A stretch of DNA of 64,000 bases, taken from NCBI RefSeq assembly GCF_937616625.2, contig NC_065575.1:23794001-23858000 (forward strand). The letters are read 5' to 3'. Below, piece by piece: positions 1-10,570 of this stretch. The position numbers and the translations under genes were made by a program. The notes under the pieces are model-generated. The model was not told where the DNA came from, searched no databases, and worked only from the letters and a program-made list of their open reading frames with translations. Source of the DNA: Mercurialis annua (lineage: Eukaryota; Streptophyta; Magnoliopsida; Malpighiales; Euphorbiaceae). How positions within the stretch are numbered: the first letter of the stretch is position 1; each line of letters starts with the position of its first letter.

Positions 1-1690
1 TACGAAACAAATCCAAACGTTTACCTTTTTAGCGATTTAAGACAAACGTTAACAAACGTTACGAAACAAATCCAAACGTTTACAAACGTTAAGAAACAAA
101 TCCAAACATTTCATGTTTTTAGCGATTTAAGACAAACGTTTACAAACGTTATGAAACTAAACCAAACATTTCACTTTTTTAGCGATATAAGCCAAACGTA
201 TAGAAATGTCACGAAACAAAACCAAACGTTTAAAGCGTTACGAAACAATACAAGCGTTTCACCTTTTTGGCAATGTAAGCCAAACGTTTACAAACGTTGC
301 GAAACAAATCCAAACGTTTCCTCTTTTTAGCGATTTAAGCCAAACGTTTGCAAACATTACGAAACAAATCCAAACGTTTCACCTTTTAAGCAAATTAAGC
401 CGAATGTTTACAAATGTTACAAAATAAATCCAAACGTTACGAAAAAAAACCAAAAGTTTACAAACGTTACGAAACAAATCCAAGCGTTTCACCTTTTTAG
501 CAATTTCAGTCAAATGTTTACAAACGTTACGAAACAAATCCAAACGTTTCACCCTTTTAACTATTTAAGCCAAACTTTTACAAGAGTTACGAAACAAAAC
601 CAAATGTTCACCTTTTTTGCGATTTAAGCCAAACGTTTACAAACGTTACGAAACAAATCCAAACGTTTCCCCATTTTAGCAATTTAAGCCAAACATTTAA
701 AACGTTACGAAACAAATCCAAACGTTTCACCTTTTTGTTGATTTAAGCCAAACGTTTAGAAACGTTACGAAACAAATCCGAATGTTTCCACATTTTAGCA
801 ATTTAATCCAAACATTTAAAATGTTATGAAACAAATCCAAACGTTTCACCTTTTTGTTGATTTAAGCCAAATGTTTAGAACGTTACGAAACAAATCCGAG
901 CGTTTCACCTTTTTAGCAATTTAAGTCAAACATTTACAAACGTAACGAAACAAATCCAAGCGTTTCCCCTTTTTAGCAATTTAAGCCAAACGTTTACAAA
1001 CTTTACGAAACCAATCAAAGCGTTTCCCTTTTTTAGTGATTTAAGCCAAACGTTTACAAATGGTGCGAAAAACAAATCCAAATATTTCACCTTTTTAGCG
1101 ATTTAAGCGAAACGTTTACAAACGTTACGAAAGAAAACTAAATGTATTACCTTTTTAGCTATTTAAGCCAAACATTTACAAACGTTACGAAACAAAACCA
1201 AAGGTTTAAAACGTTACGAAACAAATCCAAGCATTACACCTTTTTAGCAATTTAAGCCAAACATTTACAAACGTAACGAAACAAATCCAAACGTTTCACC
1301 TTTTTTGCAATTTAAGCCAAACATTTACAAACGTTACGAAACAAATCCACACATTTCTCCTTTTTAGCAATTTAAGCCAAACGTTTACAAACGTTACGAA
1401 ACAAATCCAAACGTTTCCCCTTTTTAGCGATTTAAGCCAAACGTTTACAAACATTACGAAATAAATCCAAACGTTTCACCTTTTTAGCAATTTAAATCCA
1501 AATAATTCGCCTTTTTAGGGATTGAAGCCAAACGTTTACAAACGTTACGAAAAAAATCCGAACATTTCACCTTTTTAGTCATTTAAGCCAAACGTTTAAC
1601 CTTTTTAGCGATTTAAGCCAAACGTTTACAAACGTTACCAAAAAAATCAAACGTTTAAAACGTTACAAAACCCTTTTTAGCAATTTAAGC
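1..1690 (+). repeat. Segmental duplication inside satellite, copy 1
   Basis: This stretch is nearly base-for-base identical to 5298-6987, an offset of 5297 bp, including rare monomer variants and shortened monomers. I noticed only a handful of differences, for example AGCG versus ATCG near position 31. Similarity falls to ordinary monomer level after about 1690. This is a recent block duplication rather than independent drift. Confidence 0.88.
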
Positions 1691-4600
1691 CAAACATTTA
1701 CAAACGTAACGAAACAAATCCAAACGTTTTACCTTTTTAGTGATTTAAGCCAAATGTTTACAAACGGTACAAAACAAATCCAAATGTTTCCCCTTTTTAG
1801 CAATTTAACCTAAACGTTTACAAACGCTACGAAGCAAATCCAAACATTTCACCTTTTTAGCAATTTAAGCCAAACATTTACTAACGTTACGAATTCGTTT
1901 TAGCAATTTAAGCCAAATGTTTACAAACTTTTTGAAACAAATCCAAGCGTTTCACCTTTTTAGCAATTTAAGCCAAATGTTTACAAACGTTACGCAACAA
2001 ATCCAAACGTTTCACTTTTTAGCGATTTAAGCCAAATATTTACCTTTTTAGCGATTTAAGTCAAACGTTTATAAACGTTATGAAACAAATCCAAAGGTTT
2101 CCCTTTTTTAGCAATTTAAGCCAAACGTTTACAAACGTTAAGAAACAAATCCAAACGTTCACAAATGTTGCAAAACAAATCCAAACGTTTCACCCTCTTA
2201 GCGATTTAAACCAAACGTTTACAAACGTTACGAAACAAAACTAAACGTTTCACCTTTTTAGCGATTTAAGCCAAACGTTTACAAACGTTACGAAACAAAA
2301 CCAAACGTTTATAACGTTATGAAACAAATCCAAGCGTTTCACCTTTCTAGCAATTTAAGCCAAACATTTATAATAGTAACAAAACAAATCCAAGCGTTTC
2401 ACCTTTTTAGCAATTTAAGCCAAACGTTTACAAACGTTATGAAATGAATCCAGACGTTTCACCTTTTTAGCGATTTAAGCAAAACGTTAACAAACGGTAC
2501 GAAACAAATCCAAACGTTTCTCCTTTTTAGCAATTTAAGCCAAAAGTTTACAAACGTTGCTAAACATATCAATACGTTTCACCTTTTCAGCGATTTAAGC
2601 CAAACGTTTACAAACGTTAAGAAACAAAACAAAACATTTAAAACGTTACGAAATAAATCCAAACGTTTCACATTTTTAGCGATTTAAGCCAAACGTTTAC
2701 GAGCGTTACGTAACAAAACCAAACGGTTTACTTTTTTAGCGATTTAAGCCAAACGATACTAAACAAATCCAAGCGTTTCATCTTTTTAGCGATTTAAGAC
2801 AAACGTGTACAAACGTTACGAAACAAATCCAAGCGTTTCACCTTTTTAGCAATTTAAGCCAAACATTTACAAACGTTATGAAACAAATCCAAACATTTCA
2901 CCTTTTTAGCCATTCAAGCCAAACGTTTACAAATGTTACGAAACAAAACCAAACGTTTCACCTTTTTAGCGATTTAAGCCAAATTTTTACCTTTTTAGCG
3001 ATCCAAGCCAAATGTTACGAAACAAATCCAAATGTTTGACTTTTTTAGTGATTTAAGCCAAACGTTTCACCTTTTTAGCGATTGAAGCCAAACGTTTACC
3101 AACGTTACGAAATAAATCCAAACGTTTCACCTTTTTAGCGATTTAATTCAAAAGTTTAAAAACGTTCCGAAAGAAATCCAAACGTTTAAAATGTTATGAA
3201 ACCCTTTTAGCAATTTAAGCCAAACGTTTACAAACGTTGCGAAACAAATCGAAACATTTCACCTTTTTAGCGATTTAAGCCAAACGTTCACAAACGTTAC
3301 GAAACAAATCCAAACGTTTCACCTTCTTAGCGATTTAAGCCAAACGTTTACAAACGTTACGAAAGAAAACCAAATGTTTCACCTTTTTAGCTATTTAAGC
3401 CAAACATTTACAAACGTTACGAAACAAAACCAAAGCTTTAAAACGTTACTAAACAAATCCAAGCATTACACCTTTTTAGCAATTTAAGCCAAACATTTAC
3501 AAACGTAACGAAACAAATCCAAGTGTTTCACCTTTTTTGCAATTTAAGCCAAACATTTACAAACGTTACGAAAAAAATCCACACATTTCTCCTTTTTAGC
3601 AATTTAAGCCAAACGTTTACAAACGTTACGAAACAAATCCAAATGTTTCCCTTTTTTAGCGATTTAAGCCAAACGTTTACAAACGTTACGAAACAAATCC
3701 AAATGTTTCACCTTTTTAGCAATTTAAATCCAAATGTTTTGCCTTTTTAGCGATTGAAGCCAAATGTTTACAAATGTTACGAAAAAAAATCCGAACATTT
3801 CACCTTTTTAGTGATTTAAGCCAAATGTTTAACCTTTTTAGCGATTTAAGCCAAACGTTTACAAACGTTAAGCAACAAATCCAAAAGTTTCCCCTTTTTA
3901 GCGAATTAAGCCAAACGTTTAAAAACGTTACGAAAAAAATCAAACGTTTAAAACGTTACGAAACCCTTTTTAGCAATTTAAGCCAAACGTTTACAAACGT
4001 TACGAAACAAATCCAAATGTTTCACCTTTTTAGCGATTTAAGCAAAACGTTTACAAATGTTACGAAACAAATCCAAACGTTTCACTTTTTTAGCGATTTA
4101 AGCTAAACTTTTACAAACGTTACGAAACAAATCCAAATGTTTCCCCTTTTTAGTGATTTGAGCCAAACGATTACAAACGCTCTCCGAAACAAATCCAAAC
4201 ATTTCACCTTTTTAGCAATTTATGCCAAACATTTACAAACGTTACGAAAAAAAACCAAGCGTTTCACCTTTTTAGCAATTTAAGCCAAACGTTTACAAAC
4301 GATAGGAAACAAATCCAAGTGTTTCACCTTTTTAGCAATTCAAGCCAAACATTTACAAACGTTACGAAACAAATCCAAACGTTTCACCTTTTTAGCGATT
4401 TAAGCCAAACGTTTACAAATGTTACGAAACAAATCCAAACATTTACCTTTTAGCGATTTAAGCCAAACGTTTTCAAATGTTGCGAAACAAATCCAAACGA
4501 ACACAAACGTTACGAAACAAATCCAAACGTTTCACCTTCCTAGCGATTTAAGTCAAACGTTTCACCTTTTTAGCGATTTAAGCCAAACATTTACAAACGT

Positions 4601-5297
4601 TTCGAAACAAACCAAACGTTTAGAACGTTACGAAACAAATCCAAGTGTTTCACCTTTTTAGCAATTTAAGCCAAACATTTAAAAACGTAACGAAACAAAT
4701 CCTAGCGTTTCACCTTTTTAGCAATTTAAGCCAAACGTTTTCAAACGTTACGAAACAAATCCAAAAGTTTCCCCTTTTTAGCGATTTAAGCCAAATGTTT
4801 ACAAACGGCACGGAAAAATCCAAACGTTTCGCCTTTTTAGCGATTTAAGCCAAACGTTTAATAACGTTGCGTAAGAAATCCAAACGTTTAAAACGTTACA
4901 AAACACTTTTTAGCAATTTAAGCCAAACGTTTGCAAACGTTACTAAACAAATCAAAACGTTTTACCTTTTTAGTGATTCAAGCCAAACGTTTACAAACGT
5001 TACAAAACAAATCCAAACATTTCACGTTTTTAGCAATATAAGCCAAACGTTTACAAACGTTACGAAACAAAACCAAACATTTCACGTTTTTTGCGATTTA
5101 AGCCAAACGTTTACAAACATTACGAAACGAGCCAAACGTTTAACCTTTTTAGCGATTTAAGCCAAACGTTTACAAACTCTATGAAAAAAATCCAATCGTT
5201 TCCCCTTTTTAGCGATTTAAGCCAAACGTTTACAAACAATACAAAAGAAATCCAAGCGTTTACCTTTTAGCAATTTAAGCCAAACGTTTACAAACGT

Positions 5298-6987
5298 TAC
5301 GAAACAAATCCAAACGTTTACCTTTTTATCGATTTAAGACAAACGTTAACAAACGTTACGAAACAAATCCAAACGTTTACAAACGTTAAGAAACAAATCC
5401 AAACATTTCATGTTTTTAGCGATTTAAGACAAACGTTTACAAACGTTATGAAACTAAACCAAACATTTCACTTTTTTAGCGATATAAGCCAAACGTATAC
5501 AAATGTCACGAAACAAAACCAAACGTTTAAAGCGTTACGAAACAATACAAGCGTTTCACCTTTTTGGCAATGTAAGCCAAACGTTTACAAACGTTGCGAA
5601 ACAAATCCAAACGTTTCCTCTTTTTAGCGATTTAAGCCAAACGTTTGCAAACATTACGAAACAAATCCAAACGTTTCACCTTTTAAGCAAATTAAGCCGA
5701 ATGTTTACAAATGTTACAAAATAAATCCAAACGTTACGAAAAAAAACCAAAAGTTTACAAACGTTACGAAACAAATCCAAGCGTTTCACCTTTTTAGCAA
5801 TTTCAGTCAAATGTTTACAAACGTTACGAAACAAATCCAAACGTTTCACCCTTTTAACTATTTAAGCCAAACTTTTACAAGAGTTACGAAACAAAACCAA
5901 ATGTTCACCTTTTTTGCGATTTAAGCCAAACGTTTACAAACGTTACGAAACAAATCCAAACGTTTCCCCATTTTAGCAATTTAAGCCAAACATTTAAAAC
6001 GTTACGAAACAAATCCAAACGTTTCACCTTTTTGTTGATTTAAGCCAAACGTTTAGAAACGTTACGAAACAAATCCGAATGTTTCCACATTTTAGCAATT
6101 TAATCCAAACATTTAAAATGTTATGAAACAAATCCAAACGTTTCACCTTTTTGTTGATTTAAGCCAAATGTTTAGAACGTTACGAAACAAATCCGAGCGT
6201 TTCACCTTTTTAGCAATTTAAGTCAAACATTTACAAACGTAACGAAACAAATCCAAGCGTTTCCCCTTTTTAGCAATTTAAGCCAAACGTTTACAAACTT
6301 TACGAAACCAATCAAAGCGTTTCCCTTTTTTAGTGATTTAAGCCAAACGTTTACAAATGGTGCGAAAAACAAATCCAAATATTTCACCTTTTTAGCGATT
6401 TAAGCGAAACGTTTACAAACGTTACGAAAGAAAACTAAATGTATTACCTTTTTAGCTATTTAAGCCAAACATTTACAAACGTTACGAAACAAAACCAAAG
6501 GTTTAAAACGTTACGAAACAAATCCAAGCATTACACCTTTTTAGCAATTTAAGCCAAACATTTACAAACGTAACGAAACAAATCCAAACGTTTCACCTTT
6601 TTTGCAATTTAAGCCAAACATTTACAAACGTTACGAAACAAATCCACACATTTCTCCTTTTTAGCAATTTAAGCCAAACGTTTACAAACGTTACGAAACA
6701 AATCCAAACGTTTCCCCTTTTTAGCGATTTAAGCCAAACGTTTACAAACATTACGAAATAAATCCAAACGTTTCACCTTTTTAGCAATTTAAATCCAAAT
6801 AATTCGCCTTTTTAGGGATTGAAGCCAAACGTTTACAAACGTTACGAAAAAAATCCGAACATTTCACCTTTTTAGTCATTTAAGCCAAACGTTTAACCTT
6901 TTTAGCGATTTAAGCCAAACGTTTACAAACGTTACCAAAAAAATCAAACGTTTAAAACGTTACAAAACCCTTTTTAGCAATTTAAGC
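5298..6987 (+). repeat. Segmental duplication inside satellite, copy 2
   Basis: Partner of 1-1690. A more diverged version of the same block recurs at about 21847-23540 and again from about 24943. This ties the copy to the 3.1-kb higher-order repeat seen on both sides of the large LTR insertion. Confidence 0.88.
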
Positions 6988-7679
6988 CAAACGTTTACAA
7001 ACGTTACGAAACAAATCCAACTGTTTCACCTTTTTAGCGATTTAAGCAAAACGTTTACAAATGTTACGAACAAATCCAAATGTTTCACTTTTTTAGCGAT
7101 TTAAGCTAAAATTTCACAAACGTTACGAAACAAATCCAAACGTTTCCCCTTTTTAGCAATTTATGCCAAACATTTACAAACGTTACGAAAAAAATCCAAG
7201 CGCTTCACCTTTTTAGCAATTTAAGCCAAACGTTTACAAACGATAGGAAACAAATCCAAGCGTTTCACCTTTTTAGCAATTTAAGCCAAACGTTTACAAA
7301 CGATAGGAAACAAATCCAAGTGTTTCACCTTTTTAGCAATTCAAGCCAAACATTCACAAACGTTACGAAACAAATCCAAACATTTCACCTTTTTAGCAAT
7401 TTAAGCCAAACGTTTACAAATGTTACGAAACAAATCCAAACGTTTACCTTTTAGCGATTTAAGCCAAACGTTTTCAAATGTTGCGAAATAAATCCAAACG
7501 AACACAAACGTTACGAAACAAATCCAAACGTTTCACATTCCTAGCGATTTAAGCCAAACGTTTACAAACATTACGAAACAAAACCAAACGTTTCACCTTT
7601 TTAGCGATTTAAGCCAAACATTTACAAACGTTTCGAAACAAACCAAACGTTTAGAACGTTACGAAACAAATTCAAGTGT

Positions 7680-7684
7680 TTCAC
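7680..7684. other. Target-site duplication, left of E1
   Basis: TTCAC lies directly before the TG that opens the LTR and is repeated at 21148-21152 directly after the closing CA. The duplicated bases are part of the satellite monomer (GTTTCACC), which confirms insertion into a pre-existing array. Confidence 0.93.
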
Positions 7685-7893
7685 TGTAACACCCCGTATT
7701 TTTCTAACTTGTTCCGTTAAGCCTTAACGGTACCTTGGGTTCGTTTGAGTGGTTCGACCACTTAGATTTGCGTTTCGAAGGTTCCAAACCTTTTAAAATG
7801 TGTTTTAAGATGTACTAGAAGTAATCTCGGAGTTTGAAACGTTTTCGATTTCAATTTCAAAATCTCAAATTTTCATCGGAGGCAGTAGCTTTT

Positions 7894-7970
7894 CGCGGGC
7901 GCGACATGCATGAATCACGGGCGCGATTCATGTATCGCGGGCGCGATATAGGTGTAGCGGGCGCGACGCG
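7894..7970 (+). promoter_or_regulatory. Four-copy GC-rich motif upstream of the E1 TATA box
   Basis: Four near-copies of CGCGGGCGCGA occur within 77 bp, spaced about 20 bp apart, in otherwise AT-rich DNA. The cluster ends about 25 bp before a TATA-like sequence, which is where an LTR enhancer would sit. An enhancer role is inferred. The cluster is absent from the second E1 LTR because of the deletion there. Confidence 0.6.
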
Positions 7971-7994
7971 TGCACTGTTCAGTTCGCTGATTTC

Positions 7995-8002
7995 TATTTA
8001 AA
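7995..8002 (+). promoter_or_regulatory. Putative E1 LTR TATA box
   Basis: TATTTAAA, followed by a C-rich stretch and AAACCCTAAAACGG. Its position about 310 bp into a 2.66-kb LTR, just after the repeated GC motif, is plausible for the U3/R boundary. No transcript evidence is available. Confidence 0.45.
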
Positions 8003-10343
8003 CCCACCTAATTCGACCTAAACTGATTTTACACTTTCTCTAAAACCCTAAAACGGCTGTAGCATTTCTCTTAATCGGTTTCTATCATTCCTAAGCCTAT
8101 TTCCATCAATTGTAAGTATTTCTAATCCTCTCCTTAAGGTTTAATCCATTAATTATCATATCTATCAATTATAAATTCATTAGCTATTATATGAATTGGT
8201 TGTAGGCTGATTGTAGATCAATATTTTTCTGAGTTCCTCTCTTGATTGTTGTTCTTAATTCATCTCAAGAGGTTAGTGGCTTATATCCCTTGCTTTGATT
8301 TGTAGATATTGCTATATATTCATTTGCCTCGATACCTTGGGTGGTTTGATTGTAATTTCTGTGTTTCTTGAATTATTAATTCTGGAAATATTAATTTGAT
8401 GTTATATTAGTCTCTTGAATTTCATTTGTACATTGGGTGATTTGGTTTAACGTTACAATTGATAAACTTATCGAATTTCTAAAGATTTTGGGTTATAAAT
8501 TGTTTTTGATGGTTATTTAAAAATCTGGAAATTTCTTAAAAGCTAATCTTAGTTTGTTTAAACATCAAACGTACATTGGGTGTGTTGGGGGAATCTTGTG
8601 AACGGATTTTAGTATTGTTTGATTAATGCTTTTGAGATAAAATTATGTTTTAAGGTTAAACTAAAATCTGGAAATTTCAAAGTAATGGATCATAGGGTAT
8701 TAGATGCTAAACAATACATGGGGTGATTTTGAGAAATTGTTTAAATGGATTAGCGTATAGTTTGGTTAACATTTTTGAAATTAAACTCGGTTTTGAACTT
8801 ATTTCTAAGGGCTGGAAATTGTTTAGAAGATGGGTTAAAACTTGTTAAAAGAATGTTAGATTATCTTAGGATGCGAATTGACTTGAATTTAATAATATAA
8901 GGCATACAAGGCATTATATGTCATTAGGGATTCGATTGAACTATTTTAACTTCAAGTTGATACTTAAAGGATGTTGAATCTTATTGATTCTTTTTGAGGT
9001 GATATATTTAATTTTACTTGGGGTGCTACTTGCTAAGTGTTAGCAAGCTTAATTGTTTATGGCATTATTAAGTTACAGTGTGAGTTCTTATTTAAAATTG
9101 ACTTTGGTTTCATTTTAGGTTTGATTAAAGACTTTTGTTTTAAACTTGTTTTATGGATGGGTCGGGTTACACGTGGTCTCCCGACATGTTGTGTTGAGCT
9201 ATACTGCAGTAAGGCTAACACACTACTTTGGGAACTGTAATTGTTTTGAAAGACTATTTAAGTATTTAAGTACTTTGGTTTCGTTTTAAAAGATAAGAAC
9301 TCACCTAAGCTTAACTTGCCTTATTTGTTAATAAGTTGTATGGATATTTGGTGATATTTTAATTACCTTGTTTGAATCTTTGGTTGTTGTGTTGTGAAAT
9401 GCTAGTCCTATGTGGAGTCTAGTATTCTTAGAGTTAGGGATTGTTCGGATTTTGACTTATATATGTTTTAGACCCGTCGACTGCTCGTGCTTGGGAGTCT
9501 ACGCAGGGTTAGCTGTTTGCCAAGATTCACGTGGACAAGCAAGCAGTGAGTTTGTAGTGCTATTTACCGCTTTATTAAGTACCGCATCGTATTTTAATAT
9601 TATAAATGTTTGTGAACTGTTTTTACGGATTATGGAACTGGATTGAAACGAGCTACTCGGTAGGCTTGTATCGAGACTGTGTGCACCGGTAAGTACTCTG
9701 GGAAACGGCAGACTAAAGTCTTGCTTACGCTGGTATATATTTATGACGAGGATTTGTTCCCGTCCACTCTGGGTTTATCAGTATGCTATGTCATACTTAC
9801 GCTGGGATCATTTCAATACTGTTTTTCCAAAAATGTTTTGATTTAAGGGTTTTAAACTTAATAAATGTAAATAGTATTGCGAACTCATCTCAGTATATCT
9901 GACCCCGTTGTTTTCCCAAATTTTCCAGGTTTATGATTTGAAAGCCGGTCCACTCCGATTCTTTTGATTCCTCGGAGGTTTTTATGTTATTAAACTAGTT
10001 TCTATTTTCGAACTCTTAGACCGCAGTAGAGCTAGTTTATATATTACATTTGTTATTGCATTGGGATTATCGATTAGACCGATTGTTTATTTTTAGCATG
10101 TTTACACTGGAATATTTTATTTTTATATTTAAGGCATGCTGTTGAGCATTTCAGATATTTAAGTTATTTATAATAGAACTGTATTATAAATTGCTAGACT
10201 TAAGTTGGAGTCTCGGTTGCCCCCGAGCAGTTTTTCTGCAGGTTTAAATGTTCATTTGATTTCCGCAAGGCTTGCTACGGGTTTTGGTACAACCATACCC
10301 ATACCCTAGCGCCGGTCACGATTCATGAAATTGGGTCGTGACA

Positions 10344-10406
10344 ATGTTGTTGTTTAGTTTCGTGGTTGTAAAATCGAGGACGATTTTGTTTTTAAGTTGG
10401 GGAGAA
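10344..10406 (+). mobile_element. E1 residual internal region with polypurine tract
   Basis: Only 63 bp separate the two LTRs. It contains ATCGAGGACGAT and ends with the purine-rich TTGGGGAGAA (10397-10406) directly before the next LTR's TG, so this is the extreme 3' end of the original internal region. Everything from the primer binding site through pol has been deleted, with the left breakpoint at the LTR edge. Confidence 0.85.
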
Positions 10407-10570
10407 TGTAACACCCCGTATTTTTCTAACTTGTTCCGTTAAGCCTTAACGGTACCTTGGGTTCGTTTGAGTGGTTCGACCACTTAGATTCGCGTTTCGA
10501 AGGTTCCAAACCTTTTAAAATGTGTTTTAAGATGTACTCGAAGTAATCTCGGAGTTTGAAACGTTTTCGA
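10407..10570 (+). repeat. E1 3' LTR, first fragment
   Basis: Matches the first 164 bp of the 5' LTR (7685-7848) with about two substitutions, then stops abruptly where E2 sequence begins. The rest of this LTR resumes at 18821. Confidence 0.9.

Larger units (their letters stand above)
1..7684 (+). repeat. 60-bp satellite array, block A
   Basis: Head-to-tail tandem array with a 60-bp period; rows of 60 bases stay in register for long stretches. Each monomer contains the landmarks TTTAGCGATTTAAGCC, AAACGTTTACAAACGTTACG and AAACAAATCC. Monomers differ by point changes, many at CpG sites, and some are shortened by 10-25 bp. All copies point the same way. The block runs off the left edge of the window and is cut on the right by an LTR element. 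No gene is visible. The apparent open frames (for example 206-427, 3523-3750 and 3774-4106) are one monomer frame read repeatedly. Confidence 0.97.
3579..7684 (+). repeat. Higher-order repeat of about 3.1 kb (block A copies)
   Basis: The rare variant CCACACATTTCTC marks one monomer per higher-order unit. It occurs at about 1349, 3579, 6645 and 23204. The 3579-6645 spacing is 3066 bp. The 6645-23204 spacing, after subtracting the 13,463-bp insertion and its 5-bp duplication, is about 3.09 kb. The first spacing (2230 bp) is shorter, so that unit has lost or exchanged monomers. The left part of the next unit, up to the insertion at 7684, resumes at 21148. Confidence 0.8.
7685..10343 (+). repeat. 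E1 5' LTR (complete, 2659 bp)
   Basis: Long LTR bounded by TG...CA. It contains a GC-rich motif cluster (7894-7970) and a TATA-like box (7995-8002). Its last 40 bp, with CCCTAGCGCCGGT and GGGTCGTGACA, are shared with the other LTR families in this window. The frames at 9037-9240 and 9410-9646 lie here, recur in the second LTR, and match no protein I recognise. Confidence 0.92.

Noticed and set aside
1..7684. CRISPR array
   Set aside because: Repeats are contiguous 60-bp monomers with no unique spacers, the genome is eukaryotic, and no cas genes are present.
9037..9646. Frames in the E1 LTR (9037-9240, 9410-9646, repeated at 19820-20023, 20193-20429) as conserved genes
   Set aside because: They are conserved only because the two LTRs are duplicates. 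They match no recognised family and lie in a region expected to be non-coding.
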